A stretch of 64,000 nucleotides of DNA, taken from NCBI RefSeq assembly GCF_003337355.1, contig NZ_QPJW01000007.1:62001-126000 (forward strand), written 5' to 3'. Below the pieces are notes generated by a model, which saw nothing but the letters and a program-made list of their open reading frames with translations, was not told the DNA's origin and did no database searches. Positions 54,479 through 64,000 of this stretch are shown here, piece after piece. Made by a program: the position numbers and the translations under genes. Source of the DNA: Fontibacillus phaseoli (GTDB taxonomy: Bacteria > Bacillota > Bacilli > Paenibacillales > Paenibacillaceae). Every line of letters starts with the position of its first letter. Position 1 is the stretch's first letter.

Positions 54479-55513
54479 ATGGCTGTTACCATAAAAGATG
54501 TTGCCAAAAAGGCCGGAGTATCACCCTCTACCGTGTCCCGGGTGCTGTCCAATCATCCAAGAATAAGCGCCGAAACTTCGAGAAAAGTAAAGGACATTAT
54601 GGAGCAACTTGGATACCATCCGAATATCATGGCAAAGAGCCTGGTATCCAAAACAACCAACAGTATTTGCATCATGTTGCCGAAGTCTGCCGAAGAATTG
54701 TTTTCCAACTTCTTCTTTATGGAGTTAATTCGCGGAATTGTCACACAAGCGAGCCGCTTAGGCTACGATGTGCTGATCAGTTCGGGAGCCAACGAAAAGG
54801 AAGAAATTGAAGGCGTATCCAGACTGATCAATGGACGCCGGGTAGACGGAGTGATTTTACTTTATTCGAGGCAAGACGACCCAGTTATCGATTTTCTGCA
54901 TGAGAACGGTCATCATTTTGTTCTAATCGGACGGAGTGAGCAATATCCCGATATTTTATCGGTGGATAATGACAACGTTCAAGCATCCTATGATGCCACG
55001 AAGCATTTGATTTCTCTGGGACATGAACGGATCGGGTTCGTCAGCGGACCTCCCGACCTGGTCGTTTCCAAGGATCGGCTAAAGGGTTATCTGGATGCAT
55101 TGCATGATTCAGGACTTGAAATGCGACCTGAATGGATTGTTGAGGGGGAATTTCTGCAGGATAGCGGCTATCGTGCCATGTCTTTCTTTATGAATTTACC
55201 CAACCGTCCTACGGGCCTGGTCCTGATCGACGACGTCGTGTCATTCGGCGTGTTGCGTGGCCTGCATGAGCTCAAGTATAAAGTCCCCGAAGATTTATGT
55301 TTGGTCAGTTTCAACAATATTCCTTTGTCTGAATTGTCGACACCACCGCTCAGCAGCATAGATATCGGAATATACAATTTGGGATACACCGCTTCCCAGG
55401 TTCTGATCCAGTCGATTCAGAACAACAGCGACAAGTCCTATCAGAAGCGGCAAATCATTCCGCATCGGTTGATGGTTCGTGAGTCTTCCATGTATTCGAT
55501 ATCGAAAAAATAA
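54479..55513 (+). CDS. malR: LacI-family maltose regulator (MalR-like)
   Basis: A 344-residue repressor. N-terminal helix-turn-helix IKDVAKKAGVSPSTVSRVLS, hinge helix LGYHPNIMAKSLVS, then a periplasmic-binding-protein-like sensor (IGRSEQYPDILSVDNDNVQA, HERIGFVSGPPDLVVSKDRL). It sits at the centre of the maltodextrin genes and is the obvious candidate to bind the repeated GCAAACGTTTGC sites, including one at its own promoter. The effector is probably maltose or a derivative. Ribosome site GAGGAGG. Confidence 0.9.
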   Translation: MAVTIKDVAKKAGVSPSTVSRVLSNHPRISAETSRKVKDIMEQLGYHPNIMAKSLVSKTTNSICIMLPKSAEELFSNFFFMELIRGIVTQASRLGYDVLISSGANEKEEIEGVSRLINGRRVDGVILLYSRQDDPVIDFLHENGHHFVLIGRSEQYPDILSVDNDNVQASYDATKHLISLGHERIGFVSGPPDLVVSKDRLKGYLDALHDSGLEMRPEWIVEGEFLQDSGYRAMSFFMNLPNRPTGLVLIDDVVSFGVLRGLHELKYKVPEDLCLVSFNNIPLSELSTPPLSSIDIGIYNLGYTASQVLIQSIQNNSDKSYQKRQIIPHRLMVRESSMYSISKK

Positions 55514-55535
55514 AGGCGGGACACAAAAAATAATC

Positions 55536-55560
55536 GAAGCGTCGGCTTCTTTTATTTTTT
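55536..55560 (+). terminator. weak terminator after malR
   Basis: GAAGC-GTCG-GCTTC followed by TTTTATTTTTT. Confidence 0.6.
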
Positions 55561-55569
55561 GCAATTTGT

Positions 55570-55581
55570 TCAAACGTTTGC
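55570..55581 (+). promoter_or_regulatory. LacI-type operator before pgmB
   Basis: TCAAACGTTTGC, a near-perfect dyad that ends just before the pgmB ribosome site (GGAGGAGG). Confidence 0.7.
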
Positions 55582-55602
55582 GCTATTGGAGGAGGAGAGG
55601 TT

Positions 55603-56262
55603 ATGACCTCAATTAAAGCATGTTTATTCGACCTGGACGGTGTGCTCGTCGACACCGCCAAATATCATTATCTTGCCTGGAAGCGCCTCGCCGAGGAGTT
55701 GGGCTTCGAATTTTCGGAGCACGATAACGAACGGCTGAAGGGCGTAAGCCGGATGGCTTCGCTTGATATTCTGCTAAGCATTGGCGGAATTGATTTAGAC
55801 AAAGCAACCAAACTGGAGCTCGCTGAGCGTAAAAACAACTGGTATTTCGAAATGATCACCAAAATGGATGATTCCGAAATTCTGCCGGGAGCGCTTGATT
55901 TTCTGAAGGATTGCCGGGAGAATGGCTTGAAAGTCGCCCTGGGCTCCGCCAGTAAAAACGCCATGACGATTCTGAATAATACAGGACTCACGCCGTATTT
56001 TGACGCCATCATCGACGGAACCCGTACTACCAGCGCGAAGCCCGATCCCGAAGTATTTACGCTCGGTGCTTCCGAACTTGGCGTTCTTCCGGAACAATGC
56101 GTCGTCTTCGAAGACGCGGAAGCCGGAATCGAAGCGGCTCAACGGGCCGGGATGCGCAGCGTGGGCATTGGATCGCCAATCTCGCTGGGCAAAGCCAATC
56201 TTGTTGTTGCCTCGCTTGGAGAGATGACAGTAACGCGCCTGCAAGAGATTGCCTCCGTTTAA
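55603..56262 (+). CDS. pgmB: beta-phosphoglucomutase
   Basis: A 219-residue HAD-family enzyme that converts beta-glucose-1-phosphate to glucose-6-phosphate. FDLDGVLVDTAKYHYLAWKR contains the nucleophile and general-acid Asp residues; the cap has ERLKGVSRMASLDILL; then ALGSASKNAMTILNN, SAKPDPEVFTLGA and CVVFEDAEAGIEAA. It takes the product of the GH65 phosphorylase encoded next. Own operator just upstream. Confidence 0.95.
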   Translation: MTSIKACLFDLDGVLVDTAKYHYLAWKRLAEELGFEFSEHDNERLKGVSRMASLDILLSIGGIDLDKATKLELAERKNNWYFEMITKMDDSEILPGALDFLKDCRENGLKVALGSASKNAMTILNNTGLTPYFDAIIDGTRTTSAKPDPEVFTLGASELGVLPEQCVVFEDAEAGIEAAQRAGMRSVGIGSPISLGKANLVVASLGEMTVTRLQEIASV

Positions 56263-56388
56263 ACAAGGGGATACTAACGTTCAACGATACCTCAACGATC
56301 ATGCGTAAGAGAACGGACATTCTTTTTTTGCAATCCTATTCATTTAATCTTAATCACTAGAATTACTTTAAGAAGGAGCCGGTAAATC

Positions 56389-58707
56389 GTGAAACAATAT
56401 TTGAAAATGGATGAATGGTCTATTATAGAAGAATCCTTTGACCCTGCTACGCACGAAATTTCCGAAAGTATTTTCAGTATCGGTAACGGATTTATGGGCC
56501 AGCGGGCCAATTTCGAAGAGCAATACAGCGGAAAATCCCTTCAAGGAAGCTATATGGCCGGGGTCTATTATCCCGATAAAACCCGTGTAGGCTGGTGGAA
56601 AAACGGATATCCGGAATATTTCGCCAAAGTCCTGAACAGTACGAACTGGATCGGCATCAACGTGCTCATTAACGGCGAATCGCTGGATCTGGCCAAATGC
56701 GAGATCAAAGATTTCGTACGTGAACTGAACATGAAGGAAGGCTATCTTTCCCGCCGTTTTGTGGCTGTGATGGAGAACGGCAAAGAGATTCAAGTGGAAT
56801 CGGTCCGCTTCGTCAGCATGAAACGCCAAGAGATCGGGGCCATCCGTTATGCGGTTACCCCGCTTAATTTCTCCGGGACCATCCGGGTTGTGCCTTATCT
56901 GGACGGCGACGTGCAGAACAAGGACTCCAACTATGACGAGAAATTCTGGCTCGAGGTAGAAAAATCGGCGGCACAGGATATCTCCTACCTGAACTTAAAA
57001 ACTAAAAAGCTGGACTTTCACGTTACGTCCGTCATGTCATTCGATGTATATAAAAACGGTGAAAAGCAGGAGTTTGAAGCCTCCGTTTCCGAGCGCGAAA
57101 AATTCGTTTCCGCGGAAGCTGCTTTTGAAGTAGAACAAGGCGCTACGCTCACTCTCTACAAATACGTAGCTAACGTGACTTCCCGCAATCACGGATTAGG
57201 GCAGCTTGTGGAAGCAGGCAAAAAGGCGCTGCTTGAAGCGCATGCGGCCGGTTTCGACAGTCTGCGCCAAGAACAGGCCGATGTCTGGGCCGAAAAATGG
57301 AAAGGCAGCGACATCATTATTGAGGGCGATGTATCGGCTCAGCAAGGAATTCGCTTTAACATTTTCCAACTGAATCAAACATATACCGGAGAAGACGATC
57401 GCCTGAATATCGGGCCGAAGGGCTTTACGGGGGAAAAATACGGCGGCAGCACTTACTGGGATACCGAAGCTTATTGCGTGCCGTTCTATCTAAGCACCGC
57501 GGATTCGGGCATTGCCCGCAACTTGCTGATTTACCGTTACAAGCACCTGGAAAAAGCGAAGGAGAACGCCAAGAAACTCGGCTTTACCAAAGGCGCACTC
57601 TATCCGATGGTTACCATGAACGGCGAAGAGTGCCATAACGAATGGGAAATCACTTTTGAAGAGATTCACCGGAACGGCGCTATCGCCTACGCGATCTACA
57701 ACTATGTGAATTACACCGGGGATAAATCCTATCTGAGCCAATACGGCTTGGAAGTGCTCGCGGAAATCTCCCGGTTCTGGGAAGAACGCGTCAACTTCTC
57801 CAGCACTAAAGGAAAATACGTGATGCTCGGCGTTACCGGTCCTAATGAATATGAAAACAACGTCAACAACAACTGGTACACGAACCGCATTGCTTCCTGG
57901 ACGATGGAATACACGCTGGAAGTGCTCGATTATCTGAAAAAGAACGAAAACGCCCGTTACCTTGAGCTGATCGACAAACTGAAGCTGAGTAACGAAGAGA
58001 CCGCCAAGTGGCGGAACATCATCGACAATATGTATTATCCGGTTGACGAGGAGCGCGGAGTCTTCCTGCAACAAGACGGCTTCCTCGACAAGGAACTGGT
58101 TCCGGTCAAAGACCTGGCTCCGGAAAACCTGCCGATCAACCAGAACTGGTCCTGGGACCGGATCCTGCGGTCCTGCTACATTAAGCAAGCGGACGTGTTG
58201 CAAGGCCTGTTCTTCCTGAGCGACAGATACGATCTCGAAACGAAAAAACGGAATTTCGATTTCTATGAACCGTTGACCGTTCACGAGTCCTCCCTGTCCC
58301 CTTGCGTGCACTCCATTATGGCCTGCGAGCTCGGCTACCAGGAAAAAGCGTATGAAATGTACCTGCGTACCGCTCGTCTGGATCTTGACAACTACAATAA
58401 CGATACGGAAGACGGCTGCCACACGACAAGTATGGCAGGAACCTGGATGGCCGTCATCCAAGGCTTCGCCGGCTTACGCGTAAAAAATGATGAACTGGTG
58501 CTCCAGCCGTTCATTCCTTCGCATTGGAAAGCCTTCTCGTTCAACGTGATGTTCCGTGGTGCAACGCTGAAAGTGAACGTTGGCGAAGAAAGCATCACCG
58601 TGACGAACGAGACCGATACGCCGGCCGCAATCCGGATCTACGACCGCAGCTATACGGTCAGCGCCCATGGCGAAATCCAAGCGCAAAGATCATCGGTAAC
58701 GATCTAA
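56389..58707 (+). CDS. GH65 maltose phosphorylase
   Basis: A 772-residue enzyme that cleaves maltose with phosphate to beta-glucose-1-phosphate and glucose. N-terminal beta-sandwich (FSIGNGFMGQRANFEEQYSG), helical linker, then (alpha/alpha)6 barrel with ECHNEWEITFEEIHRNGAI holding the catalytic Glu, GVTGPNEYENNVNNNWYTN, and the phosphate-binding DGCHTTSMAGTW near the C-terminus. Length is right for maltose phosphorylase (about 750-770). Trehalose or kojibiose phosphorylase are related alternatives, but the mal context favours maltose. No signal peptide. Probably cotranscribed with pgmB. Confidence 0.92.
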   Translation: MKQYLKMDEWSIIEESFDPATHEISESIFSIGNGFMGQRANFEEQYSGKSLQGSYMAGVYYPDKTRVGWWKNGYPEYFAKVLNSTNWIGINVLINGESLDLAKCEIKDFVRELNMKEGYLSRRFVAVMENGKEIQVESVRFVSMKRQEIGAIRYAVTPLNFSGTIRVVPYLDGDVQNKDSNYDEKFWLEVEKSAAQDISYLNLKTKKLDFHVTSVMSFDVYKNGEKQEFEASVSEREKFVSAEAAFEVEQGATLTLYKYVANVTSRNHGLGQLVEAGKKALLEAHAAGFDSLRQEQADVWAEKWKGSDIIIEGDVSAQQGIRFNIFQLNQTYTGEDDRLNIGPKGFTGEKYGGSTYWDTEAYCVPFYLSTADSGIARNLLIYRYKHLEKAKENAKKLGFTKGALYPMVTMNGEECHNEWEITFEEIHRNGAIAYAIYNYVNYTGDKSYLSQYGLEVLAEISRFWEERVNFSSTKGKYVMLGVTGPNEYENNVNNNWYTNRIASWTMEYTLEVLDYLKKNENARYLELIDKLKLSNEETAKWRNIIDNMYYPVDEERGVFLQQDGFLDKELVPVKDLAPENLPINQNWSWDRILRSCYIKQADVLQGLFFLSDRYDLETKKRNFDFYEPLTVHESSLSPCVHSIMACELGYQEKAYEMYLRTARLDLDNYNNDTEDGCHTTSMAGTWMAVIQGFAGLRVKNDELVLQPFIPSHWKAFSFNVMFRGATLKVNVGEESITVTNETDTPAAIRIYDRSYTVSAHGEIQAQRSSVTI

Positions 58708-58727
58708 GAATAATTTTAATTATAGAA

Positions 58728-58767
58728 AGGCAGGACCTGCATAATAATGCGGGTCCTGCCTCTTTTT
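58728..58767. terminator. bidirectional terminator after the maltose phosphorylase gene
   Basis: AGGCAGGACCTGCA-TAATAA-TGCGGGTCCTGCCT followed by CTTTTT; T-rich on the other side too. Confidence 0.9.
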
Positions 58768-58772
58768 AATGG

Positions 58773-61700
58773 CTACTTAATCAAAAAGTTCAAAACAAAT
58801 TGCGCCGCCTCCGCTCTCGTCGCCGGCAAGTCGGGAGCAAATCTTTCTCCCTGACCTTGGACCAGGCCGAGTGCTGCCGCCTCCTTCACGCTCTCCAGCG
58901 CCCAAGGGGCAATGCTTGAACCGTCGGAGAATTGGAGCGGTCCCGATTCGGTCTCACCGACATCGTGCTGCATCGTATAAGCGCGCATCAAGAGGGTAAC
59001 GATCTCTTGACGGCTTATATTGGCGTTCGGCTCAAAGCGATCGGCCGACCGGCCGCTGATTAATCCGGCTTTCGCCATTTTTGCGAGATCTTCCTCATAC
59101 CAGCTCCCGGAAGGAACATCGTTGAATTTTAGCGTAGTCTTCTCCTTCAAATTCAGGGCACTCGCTACGATTTTTACAAACTCGGCTCTGGTTATGGTGC
59201 GGTTTGGCTCATATCGGTTATCGGATACGCCTTGAATCCAATGCTTGGCCGCCAATCGCTGAATGGCATTCGCCGCCCAATGGCTGCCGGAAACGTCTTG
59301 GAAATTCGCCTTGTATTCCAGCAAGCCGAAAATTCCTGTCTCGTGTACCTCCAATTCCATTCTATTTCCGTTAAGGGTTCCGCCCAGGTAGGTTAAGGAA
59401 CCGTTATTCCCTATGATATAGATGCCCGACAGTTCCGCGTTCAAACCATCCTGGAGCGGAAGCATCAATTTCAAAGGCTCTACCGGTGCCGTGAGTGGAT
59501 GAACGGTGCCATCCGCGGAAATAGTGCGGATCTCAACCTCTACGGCCGACCCCTGAAGAGAGACTCCAGATCTCGTCGTTACCCCGGCCTCACTTATTGA
59601 TTTCGCTTGGATTCCAATTCTGATCTTACTACCGGACGGGCTCTTTTCCCCCAGCAAATCCTGCAATTGAAGTAATACTTTCGGCGAGATTTCCAGGGCC
59701 AGCTTGTCGGCCTGAATCCGAAGTTGATTCTGTTTCAAAAGTTCGCCTGCATTGACTGGAAGTTCGATGCTTGTAGCCGTCGACTTCACTTCAATGGTCG
59801 TGATTCCGTCTTTTCCCGGTTTGGACAGCTCATTGGCCGAAATCGCCATCGTTCCCGGATCGATAGGAGCCGGCGTCGGTGCCGGCGTTATTACCGTACC
59901 GGAGCCTCCCGATCCGGAATTTGATCCGGACCCGGGTCCGGGAGATACGGGAACGTAAACCACAAGAATGCTTCTTTTGGCCTGCAGCAAGTTCGCATAC
60001 GATTCCTTAATGACTTCAAGCGGGCTGTCTTCACTCAATGCTTTGGCTTCCGTATAAACTTTGCTGGATCTCAACTCCGCGATGGATCCGGCGGTATAGA
60101 CCGCATTATCGCGCAATGCATCAATTTCGTTCAAAAGGGATTCCAACCGGTTCCATTCGGCCGTAGTGTCGCTTCCCACCTTGAGGCTGATTTCTTCGCT
60201 TTCCTGGACGGCCGTATATTCTTTTCCGTTGAACATGTACGTATTGGTTACGGCGACTTTATATTTCCCCTCATCGGACTTTGCCGCCTGATTCAAGGTA
60301 AATACGGCGCCAGTAGCCTCGGATACGGGGTTTCCGTCTTTCATCCATTGATAGCTTAATGTCCCCGAGCCGGCAGCCTCCACCGTAAAGATTACTTCGT
60401 CGCCGGGTTCGGCAGGATTTTTCGATACGCTAACCGATTGAATTTCCGGATAGGCGGCGACGACATCAGGTTTGACCGTCAAGGTCAGTTCCGTACTTGT
60501 CGCAGTAGCGGGATTGGTTCCTTCTATGCCGCGGAGCACTGCCCTGAATACAGTTCCGTCGTCTTCGGCACGAGCCGTAAAGGAATAGATGCTTGAGTTC
60601 TCTCCTACCTGTGTCCAATTCTCGGAATCCTTACGTTTTGCTTCCCAAACCATCGACTCTACATCCCCGGTCGGGCTGACCAACAGAGTCACTGCTTCGT
60701 TCTCATTGACGGTTTTGCTTTCCTCCAGATTAATTTCGAATCCAGGCGCAACCGGTTCGGCTTCGGCCGGAATGACATTCACCGTTGTCTCGGCCTCGGC
60801 GATTCCGCCCTCTTCGTTGGTAACCACTACCTTATATTTGACTCCGTCCATTTCCAATGCCACTTGCGGGATCGCGTAGGTGGCTTCCGTAACGGAAATA
60901 TCGCTGTAGCCGTTTCCGCTATCCTCGTACCAGGCGTAAGATAAAGTCCCTTTCCCGCTAGCAACGGCTTTCAGCGCTGCCATGGTGCCTTCGCGGAAGG
61001 TTCCTTCTTTGGCGATTTGAACCACCGGGTTCTCGAACTTCCATTTTGCCGTTAATTTCAGGTCGGTTTTAACGGTATCCTGATTAAAATCCCATTTCAG
61101 TTGATCGTGATACCAACCGTCAAACACATATCCTTCTTTGCTTATTTTCATCGGCTCGGCGATCTTCGCGCCGTAAGCGGCCTCGATCGGCGGAATGGCG
61201 GGTTCACCGCCATTAGCATCAAACTCGATCTTATAGCGTTCCTTACCTTTCAGATATACCGGTGTGGACTTGTTACCGGCGTTATCTTCCATGACTACAT
61301 ACACATTTTGGGCATTGGACGTGAAGGCAAGACTTGCCTTGGTCGTCCGTCCGCGAATAATCTTGGCTTCCGTTTTATTCGAAATATAAGTGACCGGGAA
61401 TGATTTCGATATCCCGTCTTCATATACATACATATACCTCCAGTCTCTCGTGTTCGGCATCGGCAACTTTAGCTGATTCCCTTCCCAAGACCAGGCTTCG
61501 GCATAGGGTTCGGAAATTTTGTCGATAAAGTTGCCGCTCAACATCACCGGCTGGGCACCGCCGGGTGCCACGGTTACGAGGTAATCGTCCCCATTGATCG
61601 GCATGCCGCTAAATACAGCGGATGTAGCGCCTGCCGGAACCGTTAATTGTGCGTTAACCGGCTGATCCGTGGTAATGCGATTCAAGGATTTCACGCTGAC

Positions 61701-64000
61701 CGAAATGTCTCCGGAAGCATCCGGAGGATTAACCCAGCTTACCTCGAAATCCCCGTTTTCTTGGGAGTTTGCTGCTATGTTGGATACGGAGGCGTTCAAA
61801 TCGAAAGGAAGGCTTGCGGCCGTCCCTTCTTGCCCGTCAGCGCCGACAGCGGCGACCTTGATCGTTCCGGATTTGGCCGGCAAATTTTTAACGTAAAATA
61901 CTTCGTCATATTTGCCGCCCACATACACATCGTTCACATACACATTGTATTGTTTTACTTTAGAATAATCCGAATCCAGGTTCCATTTGAGCATTACTTC
62001 ATCACTATTCGGATGAATTTCCGAAATGGTTAATCCCGCCGGTGCCGTAGGCGCGACTGCGGATCCGTCAAAAATCCGGATTTGACCGATATTCATTTGA
62101 TATCCGTTTACGGCCGTTTGACCCGGTTCGAACACCAAGCCGAACGCGGCGATCGATTTGCCGGCGAACTGGCTTAAATCAAGCTCGGAAGTCACCCAAC
62201 CGTTACTTTTCTTTCCGCTATCCGGTACGGGCACTTTTTGTACCGTGCTTGGATCATCCGCCATGATCAGCCCTATTTGCATACCGGAACCATCATCGTC
62301 TGAACTTTTGTTATACGTAATGGATAGTTTTGAGCCCTCATTCACGTTCAGGTCCGTTTTATACAGTCTTAGGAAAGTTTCCGCGTTCAAATCCCCGTTT
62401 ACGACAAGCGAGCTTCCGCCCTGATAAGCTCCGATTTGCTCGTAGTTATACCGCGTGGTGTCCGCAATGTTATACTTCGGACCGTAATCGAAATCTACGG
62501 TTAGTTTATTGCCTGTCGTATCCTGCCACCATTGCCAGGTGACCGGAATATCTTGAAGGCTCATATTGGACCACTCGTCATCATTGGATACCGAGCCGTT
62601 CACGTAATAAGAAAGGCCGTGCCCGGTGTTGAAGTTACTGTAAAAGTTAGCGTCCCCGATAACGGAGCGTTCCGCTATAACGGAGGAAATGCCGGGCCAA
62701 TAACGATTATCCGCGTAGACGTCGGCAGCCGTATTCGTCGGGGAAACCGCCGTGTTCCGCGGGTCGATGTTCGGGCCGGACCACCACAGTTGTTCCCGGA
62801 CTTTCGTCATCCATTGGTAATTATTCTCCGCACGGTGTCTGACGGGCCACGACTGATTCATGTCCTCATCAAGCCCGGCATGGACAAAATCGGCTCCCAA
62901 TGTGGCGATGCTTAACGAAGGCAGGCCGTCGACGAGTTTATCTCTCAGCGCCGTTCCTTGGACGCTCTTGAACCGGTCCCGGCCGGCCTCCAATCCGGCA
63001 AACCCGACGTCGAATATATCAAGGTCTGCACCGGACGTTTGATTCAGATTGTTAAGATAATTCTTGGCCGAATTGATTTGACTGCTTCTCATGCCGTAAT
63101 CAAAGAAATACGATTGCGATACCCGCTCGCCCGAGTTTTTGTCATACAGAAACGAGATGTTATTGTCATTGAATGTTCTCGCAAATGTATTTGATCCGGT
63201 CGCGGTATTTAGGGAATCGTACCATTGTACATACAGCCCGCCTTTTTGCAGCGCTTTCATAAATCCGATATAGTCGGGAATATCCTTCACTTCCACGTTA
63301 GGCCCGACTTCTTCCTGATTGACGAAATACCCGTCATAACCGAAATAATCGGCCATTTCGATCAATTTTTCGGCAACCGGATAATTCCCTTGTTCATCCT
63401 TGAGTATCATTTGTTTATAGGTTTGCTGCCCCCGGTCATTGTTGGAAAAGAAAATTCCCGCCAGGGAGAGCACTCCGTTCTTATGGGCTGCATCGGTATA
63501 GGTCGGATTCGGGATATTCAGCATGCCGAATTCGAACCATTTTTGCTGCCAGTCTTTCTGTGCCAGATCGTCGTAATATTCCGAAGGAGTATAGGCAGTG
63601 GCTGTTCCGTGCCAGTAAGAATAGTAATCGATATATTGCCAGAAGTTAAAGTGATATTGCGCGAATTTATTAGTATAAGGAGCATTTTCTATAAAAGCGT
63701 TTCCATAATCGCCGGCAACCGTGATCATTTTCACGTTGGGATCGAGATTCGGATTGCTTTGCGTAGCGGTCAGCGGATGTATCCTTTTTTGCAGGGGCAC
63801 GCGGGATCTGAGCAGTTCGGCATCCGGATCGCTATTCGGACTCCAATCCAAAACTTGGCCGCTTGTGTACCCGTGCACGCTCGGTTGATTTTCTCCGTGG
63901 GCGCTTTCACCTTGAAACGGCCAGGTGTCTCCTGCTTGTACATAAAGAGGAAAGCTGGTGAGGACTAATGTTAGCGCCAATACCATAGATGTCATTTTTG
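58773..64000 (-). CDS. SLH-anchored GH85 endo-beta-N-acetylglucosaminidase (5' end outside window)
   Basis: At least 1740 residues; the reading frame is open to the right edge. The first visible Met (63995) opens a signal-like core (MVLALTLVLTSFPLYVQA) with no basic residues before it, so the true start probably lies outside. GH85 barrel: FNFWQYIDYYSYWHG, GVLSLAGIFF, DGYFVNQEEVG (catalytic Asn-Glu) and QWYDSLN. Then carbohydrate-binding-like and fibronectin/Ig-like modules, a Listeria-Bacteroides repeat (FDANGGEPAIPPIEAAYGAK), a linker, and three SLH repeats. It would release N-glycans from glycoproteins at the cell surface. Confidence 0.93.
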   Translation of the reverse strand, partial: KMTSMVLALTLVLTSFPLYVQAGDTWPFQGESAHGENQPSVHGYTSGQVLDWSPNSDPDAELLRSRVPLQKRIHPLTATQSNPNLDPNVKMITVAGDYGNAFIENAPYTNKFAQYHFNFWQYIDYYSYWHGTATAYTPSEYYDDLAQKDWQQKWFEFGMLNIPNPTYTDAAHKNGVLSLAGIFFSNNDRGQQTYKQMILKDEQGNYPVAEKLIEMADYFGYDGYFVNQEEVGPNVEVKDIPDYIGFMKALQKGGLYVQWYDSLNTATGSNTFARTFNDNNISFLYDKNSGERVSQSYFFDYGMRSSQINSAKNYLNNLNQTSGADLDIFDVGFAGLEAGRDRFKSVQGTALRDKLVDGLPSLSIATLGADFVHAGLDEDMNQSWPVRHRAENNYQWMTKVREQLWWSGPNIDPRNTAVSPTNTAADVYADNRYWPGISSVIAERSVIGDANFYSNFNTGHGLSYYVNGSVSNDDEWSNMSLQDIPVTWQWWQDTTGNKLTVDFDYGPKYNIADTTRYNYEQIGAYQGGSSLVVNGDLNAETFLRLYKTDLNVNEGSKLSITYNKSSDDDGSGMQIGLIMADDPSTVQKVPVPDSGKKSNGWVTSELDLSQFAGKSIAAFGLVFEPGQTAVNGYQMNIGQIRIFDGSAVAPTAPAGLTISEIHPNSDEVMLKWNLDSDYSKVKQYNVYVNDVYVGGKYDEVFYVKNLPAKSGTIKVAAVGADGQEGTAASLPFDLNASVSNIAANSQENGDFEVSWVNPPDASGDISVSVKSLNRITTDQPVNAQLTVPAGATSAVFSGMPINGDDYLVTVAPGGAQPVMLSGNFIDKISEPYAEAWSWEGNQLKLPMPNTRDWRYMYVYEDGISKSFPVTYISNKTEAKIIRGRTTKASLAFTSNAQNVYVVMEDNAGNKSTPVYLKGKERYKIEFDANGGEPAIPPIEAAYGAKIAEPMKISKEGYVFDGWYHDQLKWDFNQDTVKTDLKLTAKWKFENPVVQIAKEGTFREGTMAALKAVASGKGTLSYAWYEDSGNGYSDISVTEATYAIPQVALEMDGVKYKVVVTNEEGGIAEAETTVNVIPAEAEPVAPGFEINLEESKTVNENEAVTLLVSPTGDVESMVWEAKRKDSENWTQVGENSSIYSFTARAEDDGTVFRAVLRGIEGTNPATATSTELTLTVKPDVVAAYPEIQSVSVSKNPAEPGDEVIFTVEAAGSGTLSYQWMKDGNPVSEATGAVFTLNQAAKSDEGKYKVAVTNTYMFNGKEYTAVQESEEISLKVGSDTTAEWNRLESLLNEIDALRDNAVYTAGSIAELRSSKVYTEAKALSEDSPLEVIKESYANLLQAKRSILVVYVPVSPGPGSGSNSGSGGSGTVITPAPTPAPIDPGTMAISANELSKPGKDGITTIEVKSTATSIELPVNAGELLKQNQLRIQADKLALEISPKVLLQLQDLLGEKSPSGSKIRIGIQAKSISEAGVTTRSGVSLQGSAVEVEIRTISADGTVHPLTAPVEPLKLMLPLQDGLNAELSGIYIIGNNGSLTYLGGTLNGNRMELEVHETGIFGLLEYKANFQDVSGSHWAANAIQRLAAKHWIQGVSDNRYEPNRTITRAEFVKIVASALNLKEKTTLKFNDVPSGSWYEEDLAKMAKAGLISGRSADRFEPNANISRQEIVTLLMRAYTMQHDVGETESGPLQFSDGSSIAPWALESVKEAAALGLVQGQGERFAPDLPATRAEAAQFVLNFLIK

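Overview
The window looks like a chromosomal segment from a Paenibacillus-type member of the Bacillales. Reasons: moderate GC, strong AGGAGG-type ribosome sites with several TTG/GTG starts, a QoxABCD-type quinol oxidase, meso-diaminopimelate dehydrogenase, CsoR/CopZ/CopA, YcnJ/YcnI-like copper proteins, an Sfp-type transferase, and large extracellular enzymes ending in SLH repeats. No rRNA, tRNA, CRISPR array, insertion sequence or phage gene was found.

Layout. 1-4000: the N-terminus of a GntR regulator (cut by the left edge), a flavin oxidoreductase, a lipoprotein, and a three-gene operon of an SPFH membrane protein, a ribbon-helix-helix protein and an unknown. 4000-17000 is a copper and respiration block: csoR-copZ-copA with CsoR-type operators, a tightly spaced two-gene cassette of unknown function, qoxABCD whose subunit II has a His/Met-rich tail, ddh, and the CopC-CopD fusion plus YcnI. 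17000-28600 holds a GDPD/MFS pair, a decayed SsuC-like permease, a membrane-stress group (pspC, pspA, nfeD-qmcA with a sigma-W-like promoter), an ECF sigma/anti-sigma pair, tcyP and sfp. 28700-38300 is a compact non-ribosomal peptide locus: an atypical response regulator, an A-T loading protein, a glycosyltransferase, and one protein with C-A-T-thioesterase-MFS domains. 38700-58700 is a maltodextrin regulon: an amylase lipoprotein, a chemoreceptor, malEFG, neopullulanase, an SLH-anchored amylolytic enzyme, a LacI-type regulator, beta-phosphoglucomutase and a GH65 maltose phosphorylase. Most transcription units there carry a GCAAACGTTTGC-type operator. The right edge holds most of an SLH-anchored GH85 endo-beta-N-acetylglucosaminidase.

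How the genes work together. Starch would be cut at the surface (SLH enzyme, lipoprotein amylase), imported by MalEFG (no ATPase gene here, so a shared MsmX-like ATPase is implied), then trimmed by neopullulanase and phosphorolysed to glucose plus beta-glucose-1-phosphate, which PgmB converts to glucose-6-phosphate. The peptide locus should make a small, possibly glycosylated, peptide exported by its own fused MFS domain. Sfp, encoded convergently beside it, would activate its carrier domains.

The most unusual items are: (1) a repeat element present twice (about 16952-17140 and 21959-22147), with four 25-nt dyads of 10-5-10 form at identical 51/62/51-nt spacing; (2) the NRPS locus with a Cys-nucleophile thioesterase, a fused exporter, a glycosyltransferase ending in an NRPS-like helix, and a degenerate response regulator facing 11-bp direct repeats; (3) the copper-themed block with a His/Met-rich QoxA tail; (4) a candidate small RNA or leader at 46656-46807.
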